From contig CABQND010000002.1 of NCBI GenBank assembly GCA_902465495.1, forward strand, positions 1-64,000: a stretch of 64,000 nucleotides of DNA, given 5' to 3'. A program made the translations under genes and the position numbers. This document shows, in pieces, positions 43,373-51,908 of this stretch. The notes beneath the pieces are model-generated. The model saw only the letters and a list, made by a program, of their open reading frames with translations. It did not search any database and was not told the origin of the DNA. The stretch is from an uncultured Eubacteriales bacterium. GTDB taxonomy: Bacteria > Bacillota > Clostridia > Christensenellales > Borkfalkiaceae. Every line of letters starts with the position of its first letter. Position 1 is the first letter of the stretch.

Positions 43373-44672
43373 GTGTTAAAAAGAGCAGTTGGAATCGTTT
43401 GCGGCATATGTTTTATTGTTTTTTCTCTGAGCGCATGTTCATTGAAAGGAGACGAAAAGTATATATTGGAGTTTTCGAAAAAAGAATATATTTTGGCAGA
43501 GTGAGAGGTTAAAGAGTATGGACTGTCCTTCTCCGCAGGCGGAGAGGCAGGAGATATGGGAGAGGTTAACGTTGCTTCTTCGGATGAAACCATAGTGAAA
43601 GTGAAGGACGGCATAATGATTGCGGTTTCTGCGGGAGAAGCAGTTATCAGGGCAAAAATCGGTAAGACGTCTGCGGAAACAAATGTCATTGTGGTTGCGG
43701 ATGCAACAGCGGAGCAGGTGAACGGATTCGGCGAAGAGTACATCAATATTTATGGAAGGAGCTATATACAGGAAGGGAGGCTCAATCTCGATCAAACGGC
43801 AAATGCGGTAGAAATCGGAATAGGCGGTGGTAATTTGTCCGTAACGCTCAGTTCAACGGCAAACAGTTATATGCGAATATATATTGATGAATCTACCGAG
43901 GGCAAGCGATTGAATATTCCCGTGGGTATCAGAAAATACATGTTGGCGAGCGAATTGGAGGAGGGATATCATAAGATCCGGCTGGTAAAAGCAACGGAAA
44001 TGCAAGATGCCTGCTGGGATGTTTTGGCATTTGAGGCGGACAGGTTTACTTGTGTGAGGGAAAAGTCTGATTTGAAGATAGAGTTCATAGGGGATTCGAT
44101 CTCGGTGGGATACGGTGTGCTTGGGGATTTTGGGCAGAATAAAAGTGTAGAGAATTCCGACAGCACAAAAGCATATCCGTTTGTTGCGGCGCAGGCATTG
44201 AATGCAGACTATTCGATCATAGCATGGAGTGGAATTTGTACCAAAGCCTATCATTGGGAAAAAAATATCAATATGGCTGAATTGTATAAGCATGTATCGT
44301 TCACAAACACAGAAGAGTATGCTTTCGATTTTTCACCGGATATTATTGTGATAAATTTGGGAACTAATGAAACTTCGTATTTGTCGCGGAATTTGCAGTA
44401 CGCAGACAGATTTCTTGCTGATTATTATGGGTTTTTGAAATATGTAAGGGAAAAGAATCCGGAATCATATATAATTTGTCTCTATGGGATGATGGGGGGT
44501 GAATACATTAATAGGCGGTGGAATAGAAGCTGCGTGTGCGGAGATGGACGATGAAAAGATCATATACAATCCGTTGGTGATCAAATCCGACACATCGGCG
44601 GCAAACGGGCATCCTGCAGCCAGCGCGCAAATCGAGTGGGGAAAGGAGCTGGCAGATTTTATTGAAAAATAA
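43373..44672 (+). pseudogene. SGNH-hydrolase lipoprotein broken by a stop and a frameshift
   Basis: GTG 43373 follows AAGGGGG and encodes a lipoprotein signal (FSLSAC). After 43 codons an in-frame TGA (43502) interrupts a Big-like Ig domain that continues in the same frame (VNVASSDETIVKVKDGIMIAV). A carbohydrate-binding segment and an SGNH esterase domain follow: IEFIGDSISVGYG (Ser nucleophile) and INLGTNE. At a G6 run (44493-44498) the frame shifts by one; deleting a G restores GVNTLIGGGIEAACAEM and the catalytic SANGHPAASAQ-type block (Asp-x-x-His) to the TAA at 44672. The intact protein resembles CE2-type acetyl or acyl esterases. The residues of the catalytic core are all present, so decay or assembly error is recent. 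Confidence 0.8.
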
Positions 44673-44693
44673 GCAAAAAATTTAAAAACCCTA

Positions 44694-44722
44694 TTGACAA
44701 AATGAAAATACTTTGTTATACT
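44694..44722 (+). promoter_or_regulatory. Promoter of the LacI-type gene
   Basis: TTGACA (44694-44699), 17-base spacer, TATACT (44717-44722). Confidence 0.85.
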
Positions 44723-44733
44723 GTAATTAGTTT

Positions 44734-44747
44734 TGAAACTAGTTTCA
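44734..44747. promoter_or_regulatory. LacI-family operator, first copy
   Basis: TGAAACTAGTTTCA, a perfect 14-bp palindrome just after the likely transcription start, fit for autoregulation. A near copy lies at 45786. Confidence 0.75.
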
Positions 44748-44762
44748 TAAAAGGTGCGCCTT

Positions 44763-45770
44763 ATGTCGGGTCGAAACGTTAACATATCAAAAATAGCAGA
44801 GCTTGCCGGAGTAGGGAAGGCGACAGTTTCGCGTGTCTTAAACAATAAGCCGAATGTATCTCCGAAAACGGCGAAAAGAGTGCGGGAAATCTGTGACACG
44901 CTCAATTATACGCCCAATTTTTTTGCTTCGAACATAATGAATGTGCAAACGAATATCATCGGGTTGTTTTTCGAAGCGGGTAACGATCATTATTACAAAT
45001 ATTACGGAGATTTGCTGGAGGGGTGTATCACTGAGGCGTATCGTTTCGGAATGCAGGTTTTGCCGTATTTTTCTCCCGGAATCAATCTTTTGCATGAAAT
45101 TCTGACGCCGGGGAAATCGCCGTTGGCGGGAGCTTTGATCCTTGCGCCGAGCGTGCAGGAAAACCGGCTGGTGCAGCTGGATAAATATAAAATTCCTTAT
45201 ATAATAATCGGCGCGCTGTACGGGGAAACGAAAGAATATTCGAGCGTGGATGTGAACAACCGAAAGCTGGTGCAGGACAGTTTGAACTATTTGTACGAGC
45301 GAGGGCATCGGAAGATTGCTTTTATTAATTCGATGCCGCAACTGACCATATCGCAGGAGCGGGATAAATCAGTTTGTCTGTTTGAAAAAGCCAACGCTGA
45401 AGTAAAGATTTTCAAGCGTTACTGTTCAGACAGAGAGGGGGTCGTAGGGGATGCAATATGTTCTCTGATGGAAGAGACCCCGGAGATTACGGCTTTTTTG
45501 GTCGCTTCGGATATCATAGCAAAAGATGTATACGAATACTTTTCAAAGATGGGCAAAAAGATCGGGAAAGATATTTCCGTACTGGCATTGGGCGGTACGA
45601 AATATGTTCAGACACTGAGCCCGAAGCTCACATGTGCGGTGCAGGATTATATTGAATTGGGGAAGGCTGCGGTGCAAATGCTCAGGCAGCGTCTTTGCGG
45701 CACATGTGCAGAAGAGCATAAATTTTTTGAAAGTTTCATTGTAGACGGAAAATCGGTCGCAAATATTTGA
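44763..45770 (+). CDS. LacI-family repressor of the alpha-mannosidase operon
   Basis: 335 residues. ATG 44763 with AAGGTG 7 bases before it. The DNA-binding HTH and hinge are NISKIAELAGVGKATVSRVL and PKTAKRVREICDTLNYTPNF; the rest is the periplasmic-binding-protein-like sensor domain (IIGLFFEAGND, YIIIGALYG, GHRKIAFINS, LVASDIIAKDV, LALGGTKYVQ). It lies directly upstream of GH38 and an ABC importer and between two matching operators, so it probably represses both itself and that operon until an oligosaccharide or mannoside binds. Confidence 0.93.
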   Translation: MSGRNVNISKIAELAGVGKATVSRVLNNKPNVSPKTAKRVREICDTLNYTPNFFASNIMNVQTNIIGLFFEAGNDHYYKYYGDLLEGCITEAYRFGMQVLPYFSPGINLLHEILTPGKSPLAGALILAPSVQENRLVQLDKYKIPYIIIGALYGETKEYSSVDVNNRKLVQDSLNYLYERGHRKIAFINSMPQLTISQERDKSVCLFEKANAEVKIFKRYCSDREGVVGDAICSLMEETPEITAFLVASDIIAKDVYEYFSKMGKKIGKDISVLALGGTKYVQTLSPKLTCAVQDYIELGKAAVQMLRQRLCGTCAEEHKFFESFIVDGKSVANI

Positions 45771-45785
45771 TTTTCTAGCAAAAAG

Positions 45786-45799
45786 TGGAACTAGTTTCA
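45786..45799. promoter_or_regulatory. LacI-family operator, second copy
   Basis: TGGAACTAGTTTCA, one mismatch from the site at 44734-44747, 130 bases before the GH38 start. Confidence 0.7.
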
Positions 45800-45928
45800 T
45801 GCAGGGATGGCGGGCAAATTTCTGATTGCTGCGTCTAATCGTTGATTTTTGAACAAGAAAAAGTCGGTAAAAGCCATTGGATAAGAGCGATCGGGTGAGG
45901 CAACCGAGTCGAAGGAGAAGGAGGAAGC

Positions 45929-48847
45929 ATGACAGAATTTGACCGAAAGCAACTGGAAATTTTTGTTGAAAAGATCAAGGAGAGCGTTTATCGAAAAGCT
46001 GGGCAGCTTCAAGCGGAGATATTGTTTTCCCGCGAGCCGATCTGTTGGGAAGAAGCGAAAAAGGGTAATTTTTGTTCCATTGATGTCGGGAAAGTATGGG
46101 GCGGGCTGTTTGATTGCGCATGGTTTCGCTTTACGGGTGAAGTGCCGAAATCCTGCTGTGGTAAAAGCGTGGCTCTTCGCATAGATGTGGACGGCGAGGG
46201 GTGCGTGTATGACGAAAACGGTGTACCGATGCGTGGGCTTACCAACATTAATTCCGAATTTGATCGTTCGCTGGGGCTGCCCGGTAAGCGCATTTTTCCT
46301 ATTTCGCATTGTGCGGCGGGCGGGGAAAAAATTGCGATCCTTGTAGATGCGGGGTGTAACGATCTTTTCGGAAAAATGTGCGGCGGGACGTTGAAAGAGT
46401 GCGACATTGTTACTTGTGACGAAAAGCGCAGAGAATTTTATTATGATTTTGCAGTGCTTTTGAATCTTGCGGCGGCGCCGCAATTGCAAGAGTCGAGGCG
46501 AACACATCTGAAAAAAATTTTATCGGAAGCGGCGCGAATTGTCGGTGAGGCGAAGGATGCGGAAGAGGAAAAGATTGTACGGGCGGACGATCTTTTAAAA
46601 AGCGAACTTTCAAAACCAAGCGAAATAAAGGATTACGCATTTACAGCGATCGGGCATGCGCATTTGGATCTTGCATGGCTGTGGCCAATACGCGAAACCA
46701 AGCGTAAGGCGGAACGCACATTTTCGACAGCGATTGCTCTGCTCAAAGAATATCCCGAATACATAGCGGGATTCAGCCAGCCGCAACAATTTGAATGGAC
46801 GGAATTGAGGCAACCCGAGCTGTTTTCACGCATACGCGAAGCGGTCCTGGCGGGGCGTATTGAGGTGCAGGGTGTCATGTGGGTCGAGCCGGACATGAAT
46901 TTGACGGGTGGAGAATCCATTGTGCGGCAGATCTTATACGGAAAGAGATATTTTCGCGAAAAATTCGGGCAGGCACCGCGTATTTGCCATTTGCCCGATG
47001 TATTTGGATTCAATGCGGCGCTTCCGCAGATTTTGAAAAAAAGTCACACTGATTTTATGCTGACGATCAAGCTCAGTTGGAACAAATACAATAAATTTCC
47101 GTATCATACTTTTCTCTGGGAGGGAATCGACGGGACAGAAATACTTGTGCATATGCCTCCGAACGGAACGTACAATGACTCTCTGCAACCGGCGGCGATT
47201 CTGAATGCATACGAAAAAGACGGCGAAAAGAATTTGACGGGTGAAGGCTTGATCCTATACGGAATCGGAGACGGCGGCGGCGGACCGGGGCGCGATCATC
47301 TTGAACGTCTGCGAAGGGTGCGAACGCTAAGCGGGTTGCCTCCTGTGCGAAGTAGAACGACGCGCGAGTTTTTTGACAATATTGCAATGCGTCAGGATAT
47401 GTATCCGCATTATAGCGGGGAGTTGTATTTGGAGAAACATCAGGCCACGTATACTACGCAGGCGCGGAACAAGCGATATAACCGACTGGCAGAGCGTGAT
47501 CTTCGCACAATGGACTTGTTTTACGCAGCGGCGTATCTTGCTGGGGCGTCTGACGAACAGGAGGCGAGCGATCGGATCTGGAAGGAGATTCTGTTGTATC
47601 AGTTCCATGATATTTTGCCGGGTTCTTCCATAGCGAGGGTATATCATGAAACGGACAAACGTTATCCCGTTTTGCTTGCCGAAATTGCACGGTTGACACA
47701 AAAAGCTGCCGACGTTATCGGTAAAAATGTTCCATTTAATCCGATATGTGCGGTACGGAAGGAGATAGCGGAAGACGGACGCGTAATTTGCTTTGATGGG
47801 TACGGGGAAGCGAGTCGTACGGAGCAGGCTGGCGCCGAGCCGATTGCCGAGGAAGGCAGACTGGAAAATGCGTTTTTGATTGCCAAATTTGACAAAAGCG
47901 GAAATCTGGCTGCGTTGATTCGTAAGGCGGACGGAAAAAATTATCTGCGGGATTTGTCCGATCGGTTCGTGCTTTACGAAGACAGTGGTGACGGTTGGGA
48001 TTTTGGCGAAGGGTATCTGCAAAAAGACAGTATCGGTGAATTTATTACGGTCGGCGCAAAATGGTTTGTACAGGAAGGGTGTGCTGTTGCCGAATTCGAG
48101 CGGGTGTTTGGACGTTCAAAGATGATACATCGAGTCAAGCTGAATGCCGTTAAAGAATATCTGGAATTTGAAACGGAAGGGGACTGGCAGGAGCGGAAAA
48201 CGTTGCTTCGTGCAGAATTTGTTCCTGCGATCTGGTGTGATACCGTCAATTGCGGCATTCAGTTTGGAAATTTTGTGCGTTCTACGAGGGAGGAAACCGC
48301 GGTCGAGCGTGCACAGGAAGAAATTTGCGCACAGCGCTACGTCGATATGTCCTGTGAAGGGGGCGGGTTGGCGGTCTTTGCCGAGGATAAATTCGGTTAT
48401 CGCGTGAAGAGGGGGAAGATTCTTCTCAGCCTGTTGCGAGGCAGCGAATATCCCGGCGAAGATGCCGATCGCGGAAGACAGGTATTTCGATATGCGCTGT
48501 ATCCGCATGCGAAAGCGTTTGCTTTTTCAGCGGTTACCGAGAGGGCGTACGAATATTTGTATCCGATCCTTTCTTGCACGCCGTCGGGGTTACCGCATTG
48601 GAGGGCGGACGGGGTGCAATTGGAGGCGGTGAAGATTGCAGAAGACAAAGAGGGCATAGTCTTCCGATTTTACGAAGCGAAGGGGCGCACGGGGTATCTG
48701 GAATGTACGGATCAAAATGTGCGGCTGTGCGAGATGTCCATAGACGAAGAGGAGTTATATGGGGTGATCGGGAATGTGATCGCGTTTGCTCCATATGAGA
48801 TAAAGACATTGAAACTAACTGTAAAAGGGAGGGAAAATAAAGCATGA
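45929..48847 (+). CDS. Alpha-mannosidase, GH38
   Basis: 972 residues, no signal peptide, so it acts in the cytoplasm. RBS GGAGGAAGC precedes ATG 45929. The GH38 catalytic domain (about 235-510) has HAHLDLAWLWP (zinc His and Asp) and the nucleophile Asp in CHLPDVFGFNAALPQI (about residue 356), then LHKYNKF-like substrate loops. The middle and C-terminal parts are the typical GH38 beta domains. It hydrolyses alpha-mannosidic bonds of imported oligosaccharides. It overlaps the next gene by 4 bp and heads an operon with a sugar importer. Confidence 0.95.
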   Translation: MTEFDRKQLEIFVEKIKESVYRKAGQLQAEILFSREPICWEEAKKGNFCSIDVGKVWGGLFDCAWFRFTGEVPKSCCGKSVALRIDVDGEGCVYDENGVPMRGLTNINSEFDRSLGLPGKRIFPISHCAAGGEKIAILVDAGCNDLFGKMCGGTLKECDIVTCDEKRREFYYDFAVLLNLAAAPQLQESRRTHLKKILSEAARIVGEAKDAEEEKIVRADDLLKSELSKPSEIKDYAFTAIGHAHLDLAWLWPIRETKRKAERTFSTAIALLKEYPEYIAGFSQPQQFEWTELRQPELFSRIREAVLAGRIEVQGVMWVEPDMNLTGGESIVRQILYGKRYFREKFGQAPRICHLPDVFGFNAALPQILKKSHTDFMLTIKLSWNKYNKFPYHTFLWEGIDGTEILVHMPPNGTYNDSLQPAAILNAYEKDGEKNLTGEGLILYGIGDGGGGPGRDHLERLRRVRTLSGLPPVRSRTTREFFDNIAMRQDMYPHYSGELYLEKHQATYTTQARNKRYNRLAERDLRTMDLFYAAAYLAGASDEQEASDRIWKEILLYQFHDILPGSSIARVYHETDKRYPVLLAEIARLTQKAADVIGKNVPFNPICAVRKEIAEDGRVICFDGYGEASRTEQAGAEPIAEEGRLENAFLIAKFDKSGNLAALIRKADGKNYLRDLSDRFVLYEDSGDGWDFGEGYLQKDSIGEFITVGAKWFVQEGCAVAEFERVFGRSKMIHRVKLNAVKEYLEFETEGDWQERKTLLRAEFVPAIWCDTVNCGIQFGNFVRSTREETAVERAQEEICAQRYVDMSCEGGGLAVFAEDKFGYRVKRGKILLSLLRGSEYPGEDADRGRQVFRYALYPHAKAFAFSAVTERAYEYLYPILSCTPSGLPHWRADGVQLEAVKIAEDKEGIVFRFYEAKGRTGYLECTDQNVRLCEMSIDEEELYGVIGNVIAFAPYEIKTLKLTVKGRENKA

Positions 48848-50112
48848 AAAATTGGTTTGCGGCGCTGATCGCGCTTGTTTTGAGTCTGACAGCCATAATG
48901 GCGGGATGTTCAGGCGGTCAAAGAGGTGACGGGCTCATTCTGTGGTGGATCAGCGGACAGCAGAACGAACAGATCATACGCGAGGCAGTAGCCGCTTACA
49001 GCGAGCAGAATCCCGGCACAGAGATCGAAATTGTTTCCAAAGCGGGCATGGACGTTTTTCAGGCATATAAGATTGCACTGAGCGATGATAATACTCGTCC
49101 GGATGTGGCAATTCTCGATCATGTTTATGTGCAGTCGCTTGCGAAGGACGGTATGATCGCGAATCTGAGTGCGATGGGCGCGGGCGACGTGCAGGACATT
49201 TATCCGACGGGGCTCTGGCAGGCGAACCTGTACGAAGGAAACAGTTACGCTCTACCGCTGAGCGCAAACACGATCGCGCTGATGTACAACGAAAATATTC
49301 TTAAAGAAGCGGGCGTGACCGACGACGGAACCCCGACGGGCAAGGTCGTGCCGCCGACAACGTTGGAAGAGCTGTTTGAAGCGTGCGAGAAGGTGGAGAA
49401 GATCGGAAAGACGCCTTTTGCGCAGCCCATCAACTCTTTTGCGGCGATGGCGTTCATGTCGTATGTGGGCAGGCTGGGAGGCAGCATCGTTTCAGAGGAT
49501 TATCGGACGGTGAAACTTGACGGGAACGCGCAGGTCAAAGAGGCTTTGGAGATCTGGAAGAAGTTTTCAGGCGAAGGCTGGGTCAACAAGAACGAATTTG
49601 AGGAAGGGAAGTTTTACAGTGGCGGCGTTGCATTTTTGGAAATGGGTTCATGGAACATTTCGAAGGTATCGGGTAACACAGCCGTGTTCGATGTCGGTGT
49701 GACGGAAATGGTTCGTTTCGATTCGGAGCATACGAACGTATCGGGACTGGGACTGTATTCTTTGGTGGTTGCGGAGGACAGCGTCGATAAACAGGCGGCG
49801 TACGCACTCGCAAAATATCTGTCCTCGGACGAACAGTTTCAGCTCAAATTCAATCAGTCGCAGAACCTGTTTCCCGTCACAAAGACCGCTCTTGCAAACG
49901 AACACTATACGGAGGATGCGATTTTGAGCGTGTATGCTGCGCAGATGGAAAAGGTCACGCCGCGACCGGGGACGCCGGTTTGGCCCGATTTGGAGCAGGT
50001 GCTCGTGACGATGCTGCGCTCGGCAGTTCTGAACGGCGATGTGGACGGAGCGCTTGCTACGGCGCAGCGCAACGCGCAGGCGGCGACCGACCGTATTTAT
50101 GGCGCCGCATGA
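48844..50112 (+). CDS. Sugar ABC transporter substrate-binding lipoprotein, family 1
   Basis: 422 residues, ATG in an ATGA overlap with GH38. Lipobox MAGC near residue 21. The family-1 signature is NSFAAMAFMSYVGRLGG, and ALPLSANTIALMYNENIL is the usual ligand-cleft segment. It would bring oligosaccharides to the two permeases that follow. The likely cargo, from the neighbour, is mannose-containing. Confidence 0.92.
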   Translation: MKNWFAALIALVLSLTAIMAGCSGGQRGDGLILWWISGQQNEQIIREAVAAYSEQNPGTEIEIVSKAGMDVFQAYKIALSDDNTRPDVAILDHVYVQSLAKDGMIANLSAMGAGDVQDIYPTGLWQANLYEGNSYALPLSANTIALMYNENILKEAGVTDDGTPTGKVVPPTTLEELFEACEKVEKIGKTPFAQPINSFAAMAFMSYVGRLGGSIVSEDYRTVKLDGNAQVKEALEIWKKFSGEGWVNKNEFEEGKFYSGGVAFLEMGSWNISKVSGNTAVFDVGVTEMVRFDSEHTNVSGLGLYSLVVAEDSVDKQAAYALAKYLSSDEQFQLKFNQSQNLFPVTKTALANEHYTEDAILSVYAAQMEKVTPRPGTPVWPDLEQVLVTMLRSAVLNGDVDGALATAQRNAQAATDRIYGAA

Positions 50113-50128
50113 CGCGGGGAGAGGGAAA

Positions 50129-51037
50129 ATGAAAAGTCTTTCCGGCTTTTACAAAAAACATAAACGGGAGATCGTTGCCTATTCGCTGATGGCGGTGCCC
50201 ATTCTTTGGTGGTGTGTGTTTTTCCTGTTTGCTTTTTTTCGCAGTATCTTTTTCAGTTTTACCGATATGCGTTTTTCGGTGGAAAACATAACGCGGTTTG
50301 ATTTTGACAACTACGTACGGCTGTTTCAGGACCAAACGTTTTACCGCGCATTGCTCAATACGGGCATCTGGACGCTCGCGATGACGGTAGCGAACAATCT
50401 TTTCGGGATATTTGCCGCTTTTTTTGTGTTCAAAGCCGTTCGGGGCAGGCGACTGTTCCTTGCCCTCCTTTTCTGGCCGAGCCTTGTTTCGGCGGTGACG
50501 GGAGCACAGATCACGAAGAGCATTTTCAATCCGTCGGATACGGGCGTCGCAAACGTGATTTTGGTCCGATGTTTCAATTTGCAGGCGCAAGGCTGGTACA
50601 ACGATCCGAATCTCGCCCTTTTCACGCTCATGATCATGCCCTTTCTGTTCGGATTTTCGCTTTCGATGATGATTTTTTACGTTGCGCTGGTGGGAGTCCC
50701 GTCCTGTTATGCGGAAGCGGCTTTTCTGGAAACCAAGTCGCAGTTTGCGGTGTTCCGCTATGTGTATTTTCCGCTGATTCTAAATGCTCTGTCGCTGAAT
50801 TTGCTCTTGTCAATCATCTCCAACATCAAAGTCATGGGCCCCATGCAACTGATCGGAGACGGGCTGGGCGGGCCGCTTGATTCGACGCAGACGCTCATGT
50901 TGTTTTTGTACAACAAGGGCATAGCGGGGTTTGAAATGGGTTATGCATGTGCGGTCGGCGTCGTGGTGCTTCTGATCATTCTCGCCCTGTCCGCGGTGCA
51001 GCAGAAGCTGACGGGAAAGGCGGTGGAATATGAATAA
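50129..51037 (+). CDS. Sugar ABC transporter permease 1
   Basis: 302 residues, six predicted TM helices. ATG 50129 follows GGGGAGAGG; the upstream in-frame ATG would overlap the binding-protein gene. The EAA loop reads SCYAEAAFLETKSQFAVFRYV, with Thr-Lys in place of the usual Gly-Ala before the conserved Ala. The family is the MalF/UgpA type. Confidence 0.9.
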   Translation: MKSLSGFYKKHKREIVAYSLMAVPILWWCVFFLFAFFRSIFFSFTDMRFSVENITRFDFDNYVRLFQDQTFYRALLNTGIWTLAMTVANNLFGIFAAFFVFKAVRGRRLFLALLFWPSLVSAVTGAQITKSIFNPSDTGVANVILVRCFNLQAQGWYNDPNLALFTLMIMPFLFGFSLSMMIFYVALVGVPSCYAEAAFLETKSQFAVFRYVYFPLILNALSLNLLLSIISNIKVMGPMQLIGDGLGGPLDSTQTLMLFLYNKGIAGFEMGYACAVGVVVLLIILALSAVQQKLTGKAVEYE

Positions 51038-51893
51038 AGTTCGGAAAAAAAGAAGGATCGCGGAACGCACGTCGGTCACGTTCCAAATCGTGATCGTTGC
51101 GACGTTGTCGCTGGTGGCGCTCTGTCAGATTTTTCCGTTCTGGCTGCAGATCGCGTCGGCGCTTCAGCCGCTCGACCTGGTTCCCGAAGACGGCAAGATT
51201 TACATTCTGCCCGTTTCCTGGAATTTCAAAAACTTTGCGGAAGCGATGTCGCGGGTGGAACTTATGCAGGGGATGCAGAACAGTCTGATCGTTACCTTCG
51301 GATATCTGTTGCTTTCCACGGTGTTTATACTCCTGATGGGTTATACGCTCGGCAAAAAGCGTTTCCGCGGCAAGACGGCCGTCAAGGTCTGCATGCTGAT
51401 GACGATGGCGGTCCCGGGCGAACTTCTGATGGTGAGCAATTATCTTTTGGTTTCGGAATTGGGCTGGATAAACAGATATTCGGGCCTGATTCTTCCGGGA
51501 CTTGTCAATGTTACGGGAATTTTCCTTCTGATGTCGTTCATGAACACGATCCCCGACGCGATGCTCGAATCCGCAGAACTGGACGGGGCAGGGGAAATCA
51601 GGAAAATCTTTCAGATGGTAGTCCCGCTGAGCTTGCCCATTCTTGCGACGTACTGGATCCTTACGTTTGTGGCGCAATGGAACGATTATCTCTGGCCGAT
51701 GATCGTGACCAACAAGAGAGAATTTTTTACCGTACAATTAAAACTTAAAGAATTCAATCCTTATTATTTCGGGTTTGCGGACGAAACGCTCAAATCGGCG
51801 GCGCACATACTGACACTTGTGCCCGTGATCGTGCTGTATCTTCTCTGTCAGAAGCAGTTTATCGAAGGCATTTCCGTGACGGGATTAAAATAA
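51030..51893 (+). CDS. Sugar ABC transporter permease 2
   Basis: 287 residues, MalG/UgpE type, six predicted TM helices. The EAA motif is MLESAELDGAGEIRKIFQMV and the C-terminus QKQFIEGISVTGLK is the family ending. It overlaps permease 1 by 8 bp. Confidence 0.92.
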   Translation: MNKVRKKRRIAERTSVTFQIVIVATLSLVALCQIFPFWLQIASALQPLDLVPEDGKIYILPVSWNFKNFAEAMSRVELMQGMQNSLIVTFGYLLLSTVFILLMGYTLGKKRFRGKTAVKVCMLMTMAVPGELLMVSNYLLVSELGWINRYSGLILPGLVNVTGIFLLMSFMNTIPDAMLESAELDGAGEIRKIFQMVVPLSLPILATYWILTFVAQWNDYLWPMIVTNKREFFTVQLKLKEFNPYYFGFADETLKSAAHILTLVPVIVLYLLCQKQFIEGISVTGLK

Positions 51894-51908
51894 AGTTGGG
51901 GGATAAGC

